From NCBI RefSeq assembly GCF_001423265.1, contig NZ_LMND01000023.1:248001-312000 (forward strand): a stretch of DNA of 64,000 nt. The letters are read 5' to 3'. The notes under the pieces are model-generated. The model saw only the letters and a program-made list of their open reading frames with translations. It had not been told where the DNA came from and did no database searches. Source of the stretch: Methylobacterium sp. Leaf108 (lineage in GTDB: Bacteria; Pseudomonadota; Alphaproteobacteria; Rhizobiales; Beijerinckiaceae). Positions 39,589 through 49,977 of the stretch are shown piece after piece. How positions within the stretch are numbered: the first letter of the stretch is position 1; the number at the start of each line of letters is the position of its first letter. A program made the translations under genes and the position numbers.

Positions 39589-40455
39589 ATGACGCGGTTC
39601 GGCACCGCCCTGCGGCTCCTCGCCTGCGCCCTCGCCTTCGCGATCCTGGTGGGCCCGCAATGGCTGAGCCTGCGCTTGGGCCGCGGCCGGGTGGCGGCCC
39701 ACCTGCCGACCTGGTTCCACCGGCTCTTCCTGGCGCTGTTCTCGGTGCGGGTCACCCAGAGCGGGACGCCGCCCGCCGTGGGCGAGCCGGCCCTGGTGCT
39801 CGCCAACCACGTCTCCTGGCTCGACATCCTGGTGCTCGGCAGCCTGCGGCCGCTGTCCTTCGTGGCGAAATCCGAGATCGCCGGCTGGCCGCTGGTCGGG
39901 CTTCTCGCCAGGCTTCAGCGCACGATCTTCATCGACCGGGCCCGGCGTGCGGCCACGGCCGACGTCAACGCCGCCCTGGCCGAGCGCCTGGCCGAGGGCG
40001 ACCTCATCGTGCTGTTCGCCGAAGGCACCACCGGCGACGGTACCCGGCTGCTGCCGTTCCGCTCTTCCCTCGTCGGTGCGGCGCGCGCCGCCATCGACGC
40101 CGAGACCAACAGCCACACCCGCATCCGGCTGCAGCCCCTGGCGATCGCCTACCCGCGCCGCAACGGCATGGCCGTGACCCGCTCCGAGCGCCCCGACATC
40201 GCCTGGTACGGCGACATGGATCTCGCGCCCCACCTCTCGGTCTTCCTCTCGGGTGGGCCCATCGACGTCCACGTGGTCTGGGGCGAACCGATCCCGGTGG
40301 AGAGCGGCACCGATCGCAAGCGCGCCACCGCCATGGCCGAGGCCCGCGTCCGCGCCGCTCTCCGGCGGAACCGGAGCGGTCGACCCGAACACACCCAGCC
40401 GCAACACGCCGGGGGCCTGACGTCGGCGGCCGGCCTGCGATCCGAGCCGGCGTAG
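39589..40455 (+). CDS. plsC: 1-acyl-sn-glycerol-3-phosphate acyltransferase
   Basis: 288 residues. Membrane-associated PlsC enzyme that adds the second acyl chain to make phosphatidic acid. The catalytic HX4D is NHVSWLDIL (about 65), the phosphate-binding block is FAEGTTGDG, and an N-terminal hydrophobic anchor ([17 protein letters not shown]) precedes them. Long Arg-rich tail after about 260. Follows rimI by 28 bases in the same direction. Confidence 0.93.
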   Translation: MTRFGTALRLLACALAFAILVGPQWLSLRLGRGRVAAHLPTWFHRLFLALFSVRVTQSGTPPAVGEPALVLANHVSWLDILVLGSLRPLSFVAKSEIAGWPLVGLLARLQRTIFIDRARRAATADVNAALAERLAEGDLIVLFAEGTTGDGTRLLPFRSSLVGAARAAIDAETNSHTRIRLQPLAIAYPRRNGMAVTRSERPDIAWYGDMDLAPHLSVFLSGGPIDVHVVWGEPIPVESGTDRKRATAMAEARVRAALRRNRSGRPEHTQPQHAGGLTSAAGLRSEPA

Positions 40456-40519
40456 GCGGCGCGATCGGTCACAACGCGGGCGCGGGACGCGACCGTGCGG
40501 ATGTGCTAACGCCCTGGTC

Positions 40520-41908
40520 ATGAACGCCTGCGCGGGAGCGCGCGGCCTGCCGGTTCGGGACTCGCATCGTTTGAAGAAAGCCTTCGTCAAATCCTACGGC
40601 TGCCAGATGAACGCCTACGACGCCGGCCGCATGGCGGACGTGCTCGGCGCGGAGGGCTACGCCGCGACGGACACGGTGGAGGAGGCTGACGTCGTCATCC
40701 TCAACACCTGCCACATCCGCGAAAAGGCCGCCGACAAGGTCTATTCCGAACTCGGGCGCCTGCGCGTCCTCAAGGCCGAACGCCGCGAGGCCGGGCACGA
40801 CACGCGGATCGTCGTGGCGGGCTGCGTCGCCCAGGCCGAGGGCGCCGAGATCCTGGCCCGCGCCCCGGCCGTCGACGTGGTGGTGGGCCCCCAGAGCTAC
40901 CACAACCTGCCGGCCCTCCTGGCCGCCTCGCGCTCGAAGCGCGTCGTCGACACCGCCTTCCCGGTCGAGGACAAGTTCGACCACCTCCCCGCCCGCCGCA
41001 CCAGCGCCGTGTCGAGCTTCCTCACCGTGCAGGAAGGCTGCGACAAGTTCTGCGCGTTCTGTGTCGTGCCCTACACCCGCGGTGCCGAGGTCTCGCGCAC
41101 CGTGGCGGCGATCCGTGCCGAGGCCGAGGCCCTGGTGGCGGGCGGCACCCGCGAGATCACCCTGATCGGCCAGAACGTGAACGCCTATCACGGGCTCGGG
41201 CGGGACGGCACGCCCGCCACGTTGCCCGCGCTGATGCGCGACCTGGCCGGCATCCCCGGTCTGCTGCGCCTGCGCTACACCACCAGCCACCCCAACGACA
41301 TGGCCGACGACCTGATCGCGGCCCATGCCGACATCCCGGCCTTGATGCCCTACCTGCACCTGCCGGTCCAATCGGGCTCCGACCGGGTCCTCAAGGCGAT
41401 GAACCGCAAGCACGACGCGGATGCGTATCGCCACCTCATCGCGCGGGTTCGGCAGGCGCGGCCCGACATCGCGCTCTCGTCCGATTTCATCGTCGGCTTT
41501 CCCGGTGAGAGCGACGCGGATTTCGCCGAGACCCTGGGGCTGGTCACCGAGATCGGGTTTTCCAGCGCCTACACCTTCAAGTACAGCCCGCGCCCCGGCA
41601 CGCCGGCGGCCGAGCGCGAGGACGCGGTGCCGGAGGCGGTCAAATCCGAGCGCCTCGCCGCCCTGCAGTCCCTCCTCGACGACCAGCGCCACGCCTACAA
41701 CGCCGGCTTCGTCGGCACGACGGTGGAGGTGCTGGTGGAGAAGGCCGGCCGGATCGCCGGGCAGGTGGTCGGCAAGACCCCGCACCTCCTCACCGTGCAA
41801 CTGGACGGACCGGCCGCGATCATCGGCACGGTCGTGCCGGTGCGAATCTCACGAACCGGAACGAACACGCTGTTCGGGGAGATGTCCGAGGCAGCGGCGG
41901 CGGCGTGA
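40520..41908 (+). CDS. miaB: tRNA-2-methylthio-N6-dimethylallyladenosine synthase MiaB
   Basis: 462 residues. Radical-SAM methylthiotransferase acting on i6A37 of tRNA. The three N-terminal cluster cysteines are in [18 protein letters not shown] and AGCVAQAEG; the radical-SAM CxxxCxxC is [12 protein letters not shown]; a C-terminal TRAM domain follows. ATG at 40520; a TTG at 40571 just before KKAFVKSYG would match the core better. Overlaps phoH by four bases. Confidence 0.95.
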   Translation: MNACAGARGLPVRDSHRLKKAFVKSYGCQMNAYDAGRMADVLGAEGYAATDTVEEADVVILNTCHIREKAADKVYSELGRLRVLKAERREAGHDTRIVVAGCVAQAEGAEILARAPAVDVVVGPQSYHNLPALLAASRSKRVVDTAFPVEDKFDHLPARRTSAVSSFLTVQEGCDKFCAFCVVPYTRGAEVSRTVAAIRAEAEALVAGGTREITLIGQNVNAYHGLGRDGTPATLPALMRDLAGIPGLLRLRYTTSHPNDMADDLIAAHADIPALMPYLHLPVQSGSDRVLKAMNRKHDADAYRHLIARVRQARPDIALSSDFIVGFPGESDADFAETLGLVTEIGFSSAYTFKYSPRPGTPAAEREDAVPEAVKSERLAALQSLLDDQRHAYNAGFVGTTVEVLVEKAGRIAGQVVGKTPHLLTVQLDGPAAIIGTVVPVRISRTGTNTLFGEMSEAAAAA

Positions 41909-43050
41909 GCGTGGACCCCGATGGCTCCGATGAGGACGATGGCATGGCCGCACCAGACCCCATGACCGGACGCGGCGGTCCCTTGCGTGGGCGTGGGCCG
42001 GCCGCGCGGGGGGCGGAGGTCGCCGAACAGGTCGAGATCGCCCTGACCTTCGACGACAACCGCCTCGCGAGCCTCGTCTTCGGCCAATACGACCAGAACG
42101 TCGCCCACATCGAGCGCCGGATGGAGATCGTCGCCACCGCGCTCGGCAACCACCTCGTCGTCAAGGGCCCGGCCGATGCGGCCGAGAAGGCGCGGCGGGT
42201 GTTCGAACGGCTCTACGCCAGGGTCGGCGCCAGCGGGCAGCCCCTGACGCTCGGAGACGTCGACGGCGCCATCAAGGAGACGACGCAGCAGGGCATGCTG
42301 TTTCCGGCGGCCGAGATCAGCGCCGAGCCGGACCGGCCGGTGTTCGACCAGATCGCCACCCGCAAGCGCGGCGCCGTGCGCGCCCGCAACCCGGCGCAGG
42401 ACGCCTACATCAAGGCCCTGCGCACCCACGAGCTCGTGTTCGCGGAAGGTCCGGCCGGCACCGGCAAGACCTGGCTCGCGGTCGGCCATGCGGTCTCCCT
42501 GCTGGAACAGGGGCACGCGGAGCGCCTGATCCTGTCGCGCCCGGCGGTGGAGGCCGGCGAGCGCCTCGGCTTCCTGCCGGGCGACATGCGCGAGAAGGTC
42601 GATCCCTACCTGCGCCCGATCTACGACGCCCTCTACGACTTCATGGAGGCGCGCCATGTCGACCGCGGCCTCCAGACCGGGCTCATCGAGATCGCGCCGC
42701 TCGCCTTCATGCGCGGACGCACGCTCACCAACGCCGTGGTCCTGCTCGACGAGGCCCAGAACACCACCTCGATGCAGATGAAGATGTTCCTCACGCGCCT
42801 GGGCGAGAACTCGCGCATGATCATCACCGGCGACCCGAGCCAGGTCGACCTTCCGCCCGGCCAGAAGTCCGGCCTCGTCGAAGCGGTCGGTATCCTCGAC
42901 GGCGTCGAGGGTATCGGCCGCATCCGCTTCCGCGACGTCGACGTGGTACGCCACGACCTCGTGCGCCGGATCGTGACGGCCTACGAGGCGGCACAGGGAG
43001 CGAGCGCCGGCGACCGCGGGTCCCTGGCGCGGCGGTCGCCCCAGGCATGA
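41905..43050 (+). CDS. phoH: PhoH family ATPase (YbeZ-like)
   Basis: 381 residues. Predicted RNA-linked P-loop ATPase that works beside YbeY. Walker [16 protein letters not shown] (about 187) and Walker [12 protein letters not shown] are intact, and [11 protein letters not shown] is the PhoH signature. A KH-like N-terminal part precedes. The GTG start overlaps the miaB stop (GTGA), and ybeY overlaps its end. Confidence 0.94.
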   Translation: MSVDPDGSDEDDGMAAPDPMTGRGGPLRGRGPAARGAEVAEQVEIALTFDDNRLASLVFGQYDQNVAHIERRMEIVATALGNHLVVKGPADAAEKARRVFERLYARVGASGQPLTLGDVDGAIKETTQQGMLFPAAEISAEPDRPVFDQIATRKRGAVRARNPAQDAYIKALRTHELVFAEGPAGTGKTWLAVGHAVSLLEQGHAERLILSRPAVEAGERLGFLPGDMREKVDPYLRPIYDALYDFMEARHVDRGLQTGLIEIAPLAFMRGRTLTNAVVLLDEAQNTTSMQMKMFLTRLGENSRMIITGDPSQVDLPPGQKSGLVEAVGILDGVEGIGRIRFRDVDVVRHDLVRRIVTAYEAAQGASAGDRGSLARRSPQA

Positions 43051-43532
43051 GCGCCGTCGAGGTGGATGTCGCGATCGAGGACGAACGCTGGACAAGCGTC
43101 GTCGCCGACATCGAGTCCCATGTGATTCGCGCCGTCGAGGCCGGTCTTTCGGTGGCGCCCGAGCCGGTGACCGGCGAACGCGAGATCAGCGTGCTGCTGA
43201 CCTCCGACGCGGCGGTACGCGAACTCAACCGCACCTGGCGCGGGCAGGACAAGCCCACCAACGTCCTGTCGTTTCCCGCGCCCCCGCAACCCGGCCATGC
43301 AGCGGGCCCGGCGCCGCTGGGCGACGTGGTTCTTGCGTATGACACGATGCTGCGCGAAAGTGAGGAGCAGGCCAAGCCGCTCGCCCATCACCTCGCGCAT
43401 CTCCTCGTCCATGGTACCCTTCACCTCCTCGGCCAGGACCACGAGACCGGAGATGCCCAAGCCGATGCCATGGAAGCCCTGGAGATCGCGGCCCTGCGCG
43501 GCCTCGGCATTCCCGATCCCTATGCGGATTGA
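43047..43532 (+). CDS. ybeY: Endoribonuclease YbeY
   Basis: 161 residues. Zinc-dependent RNase for 16S rRNA 3'-end maturation and 70S quality control. The zinc motif is HGTLHLLGQDHE (H-x3-H-x5-H). The substrate-facing REISVLLTSDAAVRELN and RGQDKPTNVLSFP segments are intact. Start overlaps phoH by four bases. Confidence 0.96.
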   Translation: MSAVEVDVAIEDERWTSVVADIESHVIRAVEAGLSVAPEPVTGEREISVLLTSDAAVRELNRTWRGQDKPTNVLSFPAPPQPGHAAGPAPLGDVVLAYDTMLRESEEQAKPLAHHLAHLLVHGTLHLLGQDHETGDAQADAMEALEIAALRGLGIPDPYAD

Positions 43533-43577
43533 GCGGTACCCCGGACCGATCCGCCCACCGTCCCAGACCAGAGAGAC

Positions 43578-44714
43578 ATGACGAACGATCGAAGTCGCGG
43601 CGCGGCCCAGGCCGCGCTCGGTGCCACCGAGGGCGAATCCCCGGCGCGCGAGGTTCCGACCCGCGAACCCTGGTACGATCGCCTCCTCAACGTCTTCCAC
43701 CTGCGTCCGCGCGACTCCCTGCGCGACGACATCGAGGGCGCGCTGGCGACGCCCGATTCCGGCGAGAACGCCTTCTCGCCGATCGAGCGGGCGATGCTGA
43801 AGAACGTGCTCGGGCTGCACAAGGTGCGGGTCGACGACGTGATGATCCCGCGGGCCGACATCATCGCGGTGTCCATCGAAACGAGCCTGAGCGACCTCCT
43901 GAAGCTCTTCCGTGCCGCCGGGCATTCGCGCCTGCCGGTCTACGGGGAAAGCCTCGACGACCCGCGCGGCATGGTCCACATCCGCGATCTCGTCGACCAC
44001 CTCGTCGCCAGGGCCGAGGCGAGCCCGCGCCGGGCGGCCTCCGCGACGATGACGAGCGCGGAGGCGCCTCCGGCCGCTTCGCCGCGCCAGCGCCGCGGCA
44101 CCCGTGCCCTGCGGGGCCTCGACCTCGCGAACGTCGACCTCTCCGCGAGCCTGGCCTCGACGCGCATCCAGCGCCCGGTCCTGTTCGTCCCGCCCTCGAT
44201 GCCGGCCATCGACCTGCTGGTCCGGATGCAGGCCACGCGCACCCACATGGCCCTGGTCATCGACGAGTACGGCGGGACCGATGGCCTGATCTCGATCGAG
44301 GACCTGATCGAGATGGTGGTCGGCGACATCGAGGACGAGCACGACGTCGCCGAGGGCCGTCTGGTCCAGCGCGTCGACGGGGAGGCGGACATCTTCATCG
44401 CCGATGCCCGGGCCGGCCTCGCCGAAGTGTCGGCGGCCACGGGGATCGACCTCGACGCGGCACTCGGCCAGATGGCCGAGGACATCGACACCATCGGCGG
44501 CCTGATCGTGACCCTGGCCGGCCGCGTGCCGTTGCGGGGCGAGGTCATCGGCGGTCCCGGCGACCTCCAGTTCGAGGTCCTCGACGCCGACCCGCGCCGG
44601 GTCAAGCGCCTGCGCCTGCAGCACGGGCAGGCGCGCATCGGCAACGTGGTCCCCCTCGCCCTGCCGCCGCCCGGCCATCCCGCGTCCGCGCCGACGGACA
44701 TCTCATCGCCGTGA
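43578..44714 (+). CDS. CBS-domain hemolysin/CorC-family protein
   Basis: 378 residues, with no membrane domain. A CBS pair (about 90-260; VRVDDVMIPRADIIAVSI and VIDEYGGTDGLISIEDL) is followed by the CorC/HlyC transporter-associated domain. A Ser/Ala-rich insert of about 40 residues splits the CBS region. CorC-type proteins are linked to Mg2+/Co2+ efflux. GAGAGA stands just before the ATG at 43578. Lies between ybeY and lnt as in most relatives. Confidence 0.92.
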   Translation: MTNDRSRGAAQAALGATEGESPAREVPTREPWYDRLLNVFHLRPRDSLRDDIEGALATPDSGENAFSPIERAMLKNVLGLHKVRVDDVMIPRADIIAVSIETSLSDLLKLFRAAGHSRLPVYGESLDDPRGMVHIRDLVDHLVARAEASPRRAASATMTSAEAPPAASPRQRRGTRALRGLDLANVDLSASLASTRIQRPVLFVPPSMPAIDLLVRMQATRTHMALVIDEYGGTDGLISIEDLIEMVVGDIEDEHDVAEGRLVQRVDGEADIFIADARAGLAEVSAATGIDLDAALGQMAEDIDTIGGLIVTLAGRVPLRGEVIGGPGDLQFEVLDADPRRVKRLRLQHGQARIGNVVPLALPPPGHPASAPTDISSP

Positions 44715-44724
44715 CGCCATCCCG

Positions 44725-46413
44725 ATGATCCGTGACTCCGACGCCGCCGGTCCCGCGCTCCGCATCGGCCGGCCGGCGCCGGGACCGCTGGCCCCCCTCG
44801 CCCACCGCGTGATGCTGACCTCCGGCTGGCGCCGCCTCGCGCTCGCCTTTTCGGCCGGTGCGATCGGCGCCCTGGCGATGCCGCCGTTCGGGCTGTTGCC
44901 GGCCCTTTGCCTGTCCCTCGTCCTGGCCGTCTGGCTGATGGACGGAGCCGTCACCGGCCGGCGCGGAACCCTCGGCACCGTCATCGCCTCCGCCGGCATC
45001 GGCTGGGCCTGGGGCTTCGGTTATCTCACCGCCGGATTGTGGTGGCTCGGCTCCGCCTTTCTCGTCGAGGCGGAGGAGTTCGCCTGGGCCCTGCCGCTCG
45101 GCGTCATCGGGCTGCCGGCCGTCCTCGGGCTGTTCTACGGCGCCGGCTTCGCCCTCGCCCGGCTGGTCTGGTCGCCGGGGGGCGGGCGTATCCTCGCCCT
45201 CGGCGTCGGACTTGCCGCCAGCGAGTGGCTGCGCGGCCACCTCTTCACCGGATTCCCCTGGAACAGCCTCGGCATGGCGCTCGGTCAGAACCTCTGGCTC
45301 ATGCAGGGGGCCGCCCTGTTCGGTCTCTACGGGCTGACCCTCCTGGCGGTCCTCATCGCCGCCGCACCCGCCACCCTCGCCGACGATGCCGGGGCCGGTG
45401 GGCGCTATGGCCCGAGTGCCACCGCGGCCGTCGGTCTGGCCGCCTTGGCGGCCTTCGGCGCCTGGCGCCTGCCCGCTGCCCCGGACCCCACCGTCCCCGG
45501 GGTGCGCCTGCGCCTGATGCAGCCGAACCTCCCCCAGGACGCCAAGTTCAGGCCCGAGAACCGCGAGGACATCCTCGACCGCTATATCGAGCTGAGCGAC
45601 CGCGCCGCCGCGCCGGACCGGACCGGCCTCTCCGACGTCACCCATGTGATCTGGCCTGAATCGGCGTTCCCGTTCCTGATCCAGCGCGATCCCAGGGCAC
45701 TCGCCCGCATCGCCGCCGCGCTGCCGCCGGGCAAGCACCTGATCACCGGTGCCGCGCGCGTCGAAGAGCCGTTGCCGGGCGAGAAGCCGCGCTTCTTCAA
45801 TTCCATCCTGACGCTGTCGGCCGGGGCGACGCTGGGCGACGTCTACGACAAGGTGCACCTCGTTCCCTTCGGCGAATACCTGCCCGCTCCCCTCGACGCC
45901 GCGCTGCGGGCGGTGGGCCTGCGCCAGTTCGTGGCGATCCCGGGCGGATTCACCCCCGGCCCTCGCGCCAGCCAGCGCATCATGACCGTACCGGGCCTGC
46001 CGCCCATCGCCGCCACCATCTGCTACGAGGCGATCTTCCCCGGCGCGATCGTGCCGGTCGCCCCACCCGGTGCGCCGCCGGCGGTGCCCGGCTTCATCCT
46101 CAACCTCACCAACGACGCCTGGTTCGGCGACACGCCGGGGCCGCGCCAGCACTTCGCGCAGGCCCGCCTGCGCACCGTGGAGGAAGGGCTGCCCCTGGTC
46201 CGCGACGCCAACACCGGCCTGTCCGCGGTGGTCGACGGCCACGGCCGGATCACCGCCAGCCTGCCCCTCGGCGTCGAGGGCGTGCTCGACGCCGCCCTCC
46301 CTGCGAGGCTGTCGGGACGGACGCTCTACGCGGCGCTCGGCGACATTCCCTTCGCGGTCATGCTCGCGGGTTGCCTTGTGGCGGCCCTTGTCGCGGGGCG
46401 GCACCGCGCGTGA
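44725..46413 (+). CDS. lnt: Apolipoprotein N-acyltransferase
   Basis: 562 residues. Inner-membrane enzyme that adds the third acyl chain to lipoproteins. Several N-terminal helices precede the periplasmic nitrilase domain, whose catalytic triad is visible: Glu in WPESAFPF, Lys in YDKVHLVPFGEYLP and Cys in ATICYEAIFPG. A final helix ends the protein. Starts 10 bases after the CBS gene and overlaps the MFS gene (GTGA). Confidence 0.95.
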   Translation: MIRDSDAAGPALRIGRPAPGPLAPLAHRVMLTSGWRRLALAFSAGAIGALAMPPFGLLPALCLSLVLAVWLMDGAVTGRRGTLGTVIASAGIGWAWGFGYLTAGLWWLGSAFLVEAEEFAWALPLGVIGLPAVLGLFYGAGFALARLVWSPGGGRILALGVGLAASEWLRGHLFTGFPWNSLGMALGQNLWLMQGAALFGLYGLTLLAVLIAAAPATLADDAGAGGRYGPSATAAVGLAALAAFGAWRLPAAPDPTVPGVRLRLMQPNLPQDAKFRPENREDILDRYIELSDRAAAPDRTGLSDVTHVIWPESAFPFLIQRDPRALARIAAALPPGKHLITGAARVEEPLPGEKPRFFNSILTLSAGATLGDVYDKVHLVPFGEYLPAPLDAALRAVGLRQFVAIPGGFTPGPRASQRIMTVPGLPPIAATICYEAIFPGAIVPVAPPGAPPAVPGFILNLTNDAWFGDTPGPRQHFAQARLRTVEEGLPLVRDANTGLSAVVDGHGRITASLPLGVEGVLDAALPARLSGRTLYAALGDIPFAVMLAGCLVAALVAGRHRA

Positions 46414-47627
46414 CCGCTCACCACGCAAAGGCCACTCACCCCGTGCTGGTCGGGCTCGGGATCATGCTGATCGCGTTCAACATGCGCCCGGCACTCACCA
46501 CCATCGGCCCGCTCCTCAACGACATCCGCGCCGAGACCGGGCTCACCGCGGCGGGGGCGGCCGTACTCACGACCCTTCCGGTGTTCTGCCTCGGGCTCGC
46601 CTGCGCGCTCGGCCCCTGGGTGATCCGCCGGTTCGGGCCCGACTGGGGCGTGCTCCTGGCGGTCGTCGTCGTCGCCCTCGGCTCGGTCCTGCGCGGCCTC
46701 GGCGGCCTCGCCGGCACCGGTGCCCTGGCGACGCTGTTCCTCGGTGCCTGCCTCGCCGCCGCCGGCATCGGCCTGTCGGGCGTGCTGCTGCCCGGCCTCG
46801 TGAAGCGGGATTTCCCCCGGCACGCCGGACCGATGACCGGCCTCTACACGATGATCCTGTGCCTGGGCGCGGCCACGGGCGCGGGCATCGTCGTGCCGAT
46901 GGCGCATGGCCTCGGCGGCGGCTGGCCCCTGGCGCTCTCGCTCTGGGCCCTGCCGTGCCTCGTGGCGGCCCTCGTCTGGGCGCCCCTGGCGATGCGGGGC
47001 AGCGGCCTCCACCGCTCCACCACCGGGCGTCCGCCCTGGCGGGACCGGGTCGCCTGGCAGGTCACGGGCTTCATGGGCCTGCAATCGTCGCTGGCCTACA
47101 TCGTGTTCGGATGGCTGCCGGCGGTGCTGCAGGCCCGTGGCCTGAGCGCCGTCGACGCCGGCTTCGTCACCTCGATCATGAGCCTCGGGCAGGCGCCGAG
47201 CGCCCTCCTGGTGCCGACCCTGGCGAGCCGCGCGCGCGACCAGCGCCCCTTCGTCGTCGGCCTCGTCGTCCTCTGTGCCGCCGTCTTCGCGGGCCTCGCC
47301 CTCGGGCCGAGGGGACTCGTGCCGGTCCTCGCGATCCTGCTCGGGGTCAGTCTCGGCGGCCTGTTCGGGCTCGGCCTCACCATCATCGTCCTGCGGGCGC
47401 GCAATGCGGAGGCCGCCGCCGGCCTCTCGATCCTGTCGCAGGGCGTGGGCTACACCTTCGCCTCCCTCGGGCCGTTGGGGTTCGGGCTCGCCCACGACGC
47501 CAGCGGGGGCTGGGAATGGCCCACCGCCCTCTTCGTCGCCATCGCGTCGGGAAGTCTCCTGTGCGGCCTGGGCGCGGGCCGCGACCGGCAGGTGGGGATC
47601 GCGCCCCGGCGGGCCGAGCGCGCCTGA
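46410..47627 (+). CDS. MFS transporter, CynX/NimT family
   Basis: 405 residues with 12 predicted membrane helices and no large loops. FNMRPALTTIGPLLNDIRAE near the start is typical of the CynX/NimT (cyanate or 2-nitroimidazole) branch. Substrate unknown. GTG at 46410 overlaps the lnt stop. In many related genomes lnt is followed by an XRE gene and metK; here the MFS gene takes that place. Confidence 0.9.
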   Translation: MTAHHAKATHPVLVGLGIMLIAFNMRPALTTIGPLLNDIRAETGLTAAGAAVLTTLPVFCLGLACALGPWVIRRFGPDWGVLLAVVVVALGSVLRGLGGLAGTGALATLFLGACLAAAGIGLSGVLLPGLVKRDFPRHAGPMTGLYTMILCLGAATGAGIVVPMAHGLGGGWPLALSLWALPCLVAALVWAPLAMRGSGLHRSTTGRPPWRDRVAWQVTGFMGLQSSLAYIVFGWLPAVLQARGLSAVDAGFVTSIMSLGQAPSALLVPTLASRARDQRPFVVGLVVLCAAVFAGLALGPRGLVPVLAILLGVSLGGLFGLGLTIIVLRARNAEAAAGLSILSQGVGYTFASLGPLGFGLAHDASGGWEWPTALFVAIASGSLLCGLGAGRDRQVGIAPRRAERA

Positions 47628-47933
47628 TCCCGGCGTCGCCGGTTGTGCAAGGGGACTTCCCGCACGCGATTCGTGCGGATAAGACCCGCGAACGCGCGGT
47701 GATCGTTGGCGTTTCCACGTCCCGGTGTGCTATGGCGTTCCGATCCCGCCCAAAGCCGATCCGCGCCAGGGTGTGTGGACTGCCTCGTTCCGCCTCGCGG
47801 GCCCTTTCGGGCACCCGGGTGGAACGGTCCTTCGACGTTCGGCCAGACATCGATCGGGGCGGCCATGCGCCCGCGGTCGCGCCGGAGACGGCGCACCGTC
47901 GCGTTTGACGAGAGGCATCGAGAGAGGATTGCA
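47628..47933. other. Spacer behind the lnt/MFS operon
   Basis: A small stem CGCACG/CGTGCG at 47661-47677 may be a weak terminator. An AGAGAGGA ribosome binding site for the next gene closes the spacer. Otherwise no gene, RNA or repeat recognised. Confidence 0.4.
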
Positions 47934-48158
47934 ATGAGCGACGAGACCGACGCCCGGACCCGTTCCGAGGAGCGCGCCGAGCGCGCCGAACGCATGGCCA
48001 AGGAAGGCGCCCAGGCGATGGCCGAGCATCTGGCGTCCGTGAAGGCCGTCGACGAGCGCACCGTCAAGCTGCGCGCCCTGCGCCTGGCCCACGAAGCCGC
48101 GGAAGCCGAGGCCAAGGCCGCCGCGCCGCCGCCGGCCCCGAAGCGCAAGCGGTCCTGA
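47934..48158 (+). CDS. Small charged helical protein
   Basis: 74 residues, almost entirely Ala/Glu/Arg/Lys heptads (ERAERMAKEGAQAMAEHLAS), predicted as one long helix or coiled coil with a basic, proline-rich tail. AGAGAGGA ends 5 bases before the ATG. Followed 20 bases later by a BrnA-like gene; co-transcription is likely. Function unknown. Confidence 0.65.
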   Translation: MSDETDARTRSEERAERAERMAKEGAQAMAEHLASVKAVDERTVKLRALRLAHEAAEAEAKAAAPPPAPKRKRS

Positions 48159-48178
48159 CGGGTCTGTAGGAGAACGCG

Positions 48179-48433
48179 ATGGCATTCGATCGCACACGAC
48201 GTCCCAGCGACCCGCGCCAGGCCGCCGAGGCCGCCTTCAAGGCCGCGACCACGAAATCCGTGGACACCCCGCGCCCGGCCGCCCCCGCCCCCTCGGCCGG
48301 TGCCGCCGTCCCCGGTGCCCGGGAGATGGTGACCCTGCGCATCGACCGCGCCGTCCTGGAGCATTTCCAGAAGGACGGGCCGGGCTGGCAGGACCGCGTC
48401 AACGCCGCCCTGAAGGTCGCCGCCGGCCTGTAG
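48179..48433 (+). CDS. BrnA-like antitoxin-family protein
   Basis: 84 residues. The C-terminal VTLRIDRAVLEHFQKDGPGW and QDRVNAALKVAAGL form the ribbon-helix-helix of BrnA antitoxins, where the usual form is LRLD..VL..F...GPGWQ.RIN..L. The N-terminal half is a disordered Ala/Pro linker. TAGGAG stands 7 bases before the ATG. No BrnT ribonuclease toxin is next to it, so it may be an orphan regulator. Confidence 0.75.
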   Translation: MAFDRTRRPSDPRQAAEAAFKAATTKSVDTPRPAAPAPSAGAAVPGAREMVTLRIDRAVLEHFQKDGPGWQDRVNAALKVAAGL

Positions 48434-48521
48434 GCCCTGTCGGTCCCGCGCCGGCTCGCCGGATCCGGACCACGGGTCGCGCTTGATCGCGGTCGCCATC
48501 GGGGCGAAGGACGATGCCGCA

Positions 48522-49958
48522 ATGCAGGATCCCGCCATGGCCGAGACCGCCCAGACCGACCGTCCCACACCCGCCGGGGATGCGTTCGACGTCGACCTCT
48601 TCGTGATCGGCGGCGGTTCCGGCGGTGTGCGTGCCGCCCGGATCGCGGCGGGCCACGGTGCCCGGGTGCAACTCGCCGAGGAATACCGGGTCGGGGGCAC
48701 CTGCGTCATCCGTGGGTGCGTGCCCAAGAAGCTGATGGTCTACGCCGGCCGCTTCGCCGAGGAGTTCGAGGACGCCGCGGGATTCGGCTGGACGGTTCCC
48801 GAGCCGCGCTTCGACTGGAGCGTGATGAAGCGCCGCCGCGACGCCGAGGTGGCGCGCCTGGAGACGATCTACGACACCAACCTGATGCGCGCGGGCGTCG
48901 ATGTGGAGCCCCAGCGCGCGGTGATCGAGGGGCCCCATGCGGTGCGCCTCGTCGACAGCGGCAAGGTGGTGCGAGCCCGGCACATCCTCGTCGCGGTGGG
49001 TGCGCGACCGGTCAAGCTCCCCGACGTGCCGGGCATGGATCTCGCCATCACCTCGAACGAGGTGTTCGAGCTGGAGACGCGGCCCGAGCGGATCCTCGTG
49101 ATCGGCGGCGGCTACATCGCCGTGGAGTTCGCCGGCGTCTTCGCCGCGCTCGGCAGCCGCACCACCCTCCTGCACCGGGGCGACAAGCTGCTGCGCGGCT
49201 TCGACGACGAAGTCCGAGAGGGGCTCGCCGAGGCCTACGGCAAGCGGATGGACCTGCGCCTCGGCCGCACCCTGGCGCGCCTCGAGCGGCGCACGACAGG
49301 CATCCTCGCCACCCTCGACGACGGCGACACCCTGGAGGTCGATCAGGTCCTGGTCGCCACCGGCCGTCGTCCCAACGTCGACGGCCTCGGCCTCGATTCC
49401 GTCGGTATCGCTCCGAACAGGAGCGGCGCCATCCCGGTGGACGCTTTCTCGCAGACGGCGGTGCCGTCCATCTATGCCGTGGGCGACGTCACCGACCGGG
49501 CCAACCTCACGCCCATCGCCATCCGCGAGGGCCACGCCTTCGCCGACACGGTGTTCGGCGGCAAGGCGTGGTCGGTGGACCACGGGCTGATTCCCACCGC
49601 CGTGTTCTCGACGCCCGAGATCGGCACCGTCGGCCTCACCGAGGCGCAGGCCGGCGAGAGGTACGACGCCATCGACGTCTACCGGTCGAGCTTTCGCCCG
49701 ATGAAGGCGACGCTGTCGGGCCGCGAGGACCGGATGCTGCTCAAGGTGATCGTGGACGTCGCCACCGACCGGGTGCTCGGCGTCCACATCCTCGGCCACG
49801 ACGCCGGCGAGATGATCCAGGCGGTGGGGATCGCCGTCACCATGGGCGCCACCAAGGCCGATTTCGACCGCACCATCGCCGTGCATCCCACCGCCGGCGA
49901 GGAACTCGTCACCATGCGGGTGCCCGCCGTGACCAAGAGGCCGCAGAGCGTCGGGTAG
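48522..49958 (+). CDS. gor: Glutathione-disulfide reductase
   Basis: 478 residues. FAD enzyme reducing GSSG with NADPH. FAD motif VIGGGSGGVRAARIAA, redox disulfide GGTCVIRGCVPKKLM, NADPH motif VIGGGYIAVEFAGVFA and the C-terminal HPTAGEELVTMR with the catalytic His-Glu are all present. ATG at 48522 is preferred; ATG at 48537 is the next option. An extended hairpin lies between its stop and the next gene. Confidence 0.94.
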   Translation: MQDPAMAETAQTDRPTPAGDAFDVDLFVIGGGSGGVRAARIAAGHGARVQLAEEYRVGGTCVIRGCVPKKLMVYAGRFAEEFEDAAGFGWTVPEPRFDWSVMKRRRDAEVARLETIYDTNLMRAGVDVEPQRAVIEGPHAVRLVDSGKVVRARHILVAVGARPVKLPDVPGMDLAITSNEVFELETRPERILVIGGGYIAVEFAGVFAALGSRTTLLHRGDKLLRGFDDEVREGLAEAYGKRMDLRLGRTLARLERRTTGILATLDDGDTLEVDQVLVATGRRPNVDGLGLDSVGIAPNRSGAIPVDAFSQTAVPSIYAVGDVTDRANLTPIAIREGHAFADTVFGGKAWSVDHGLIPTAVFSTPEIGTVGLTEAQAGERYDAIDVYRSSFRPMKATLSGREDRMLLKVIVDVATDRVLGVHILGHDAGEMIQAVGIAVTMGATKADFDRTIAVHPTAGEELVTMRVPAVTKRPQSVG

Positions 49959-49977
49959 GCGCGGCCGGAACACCCGG

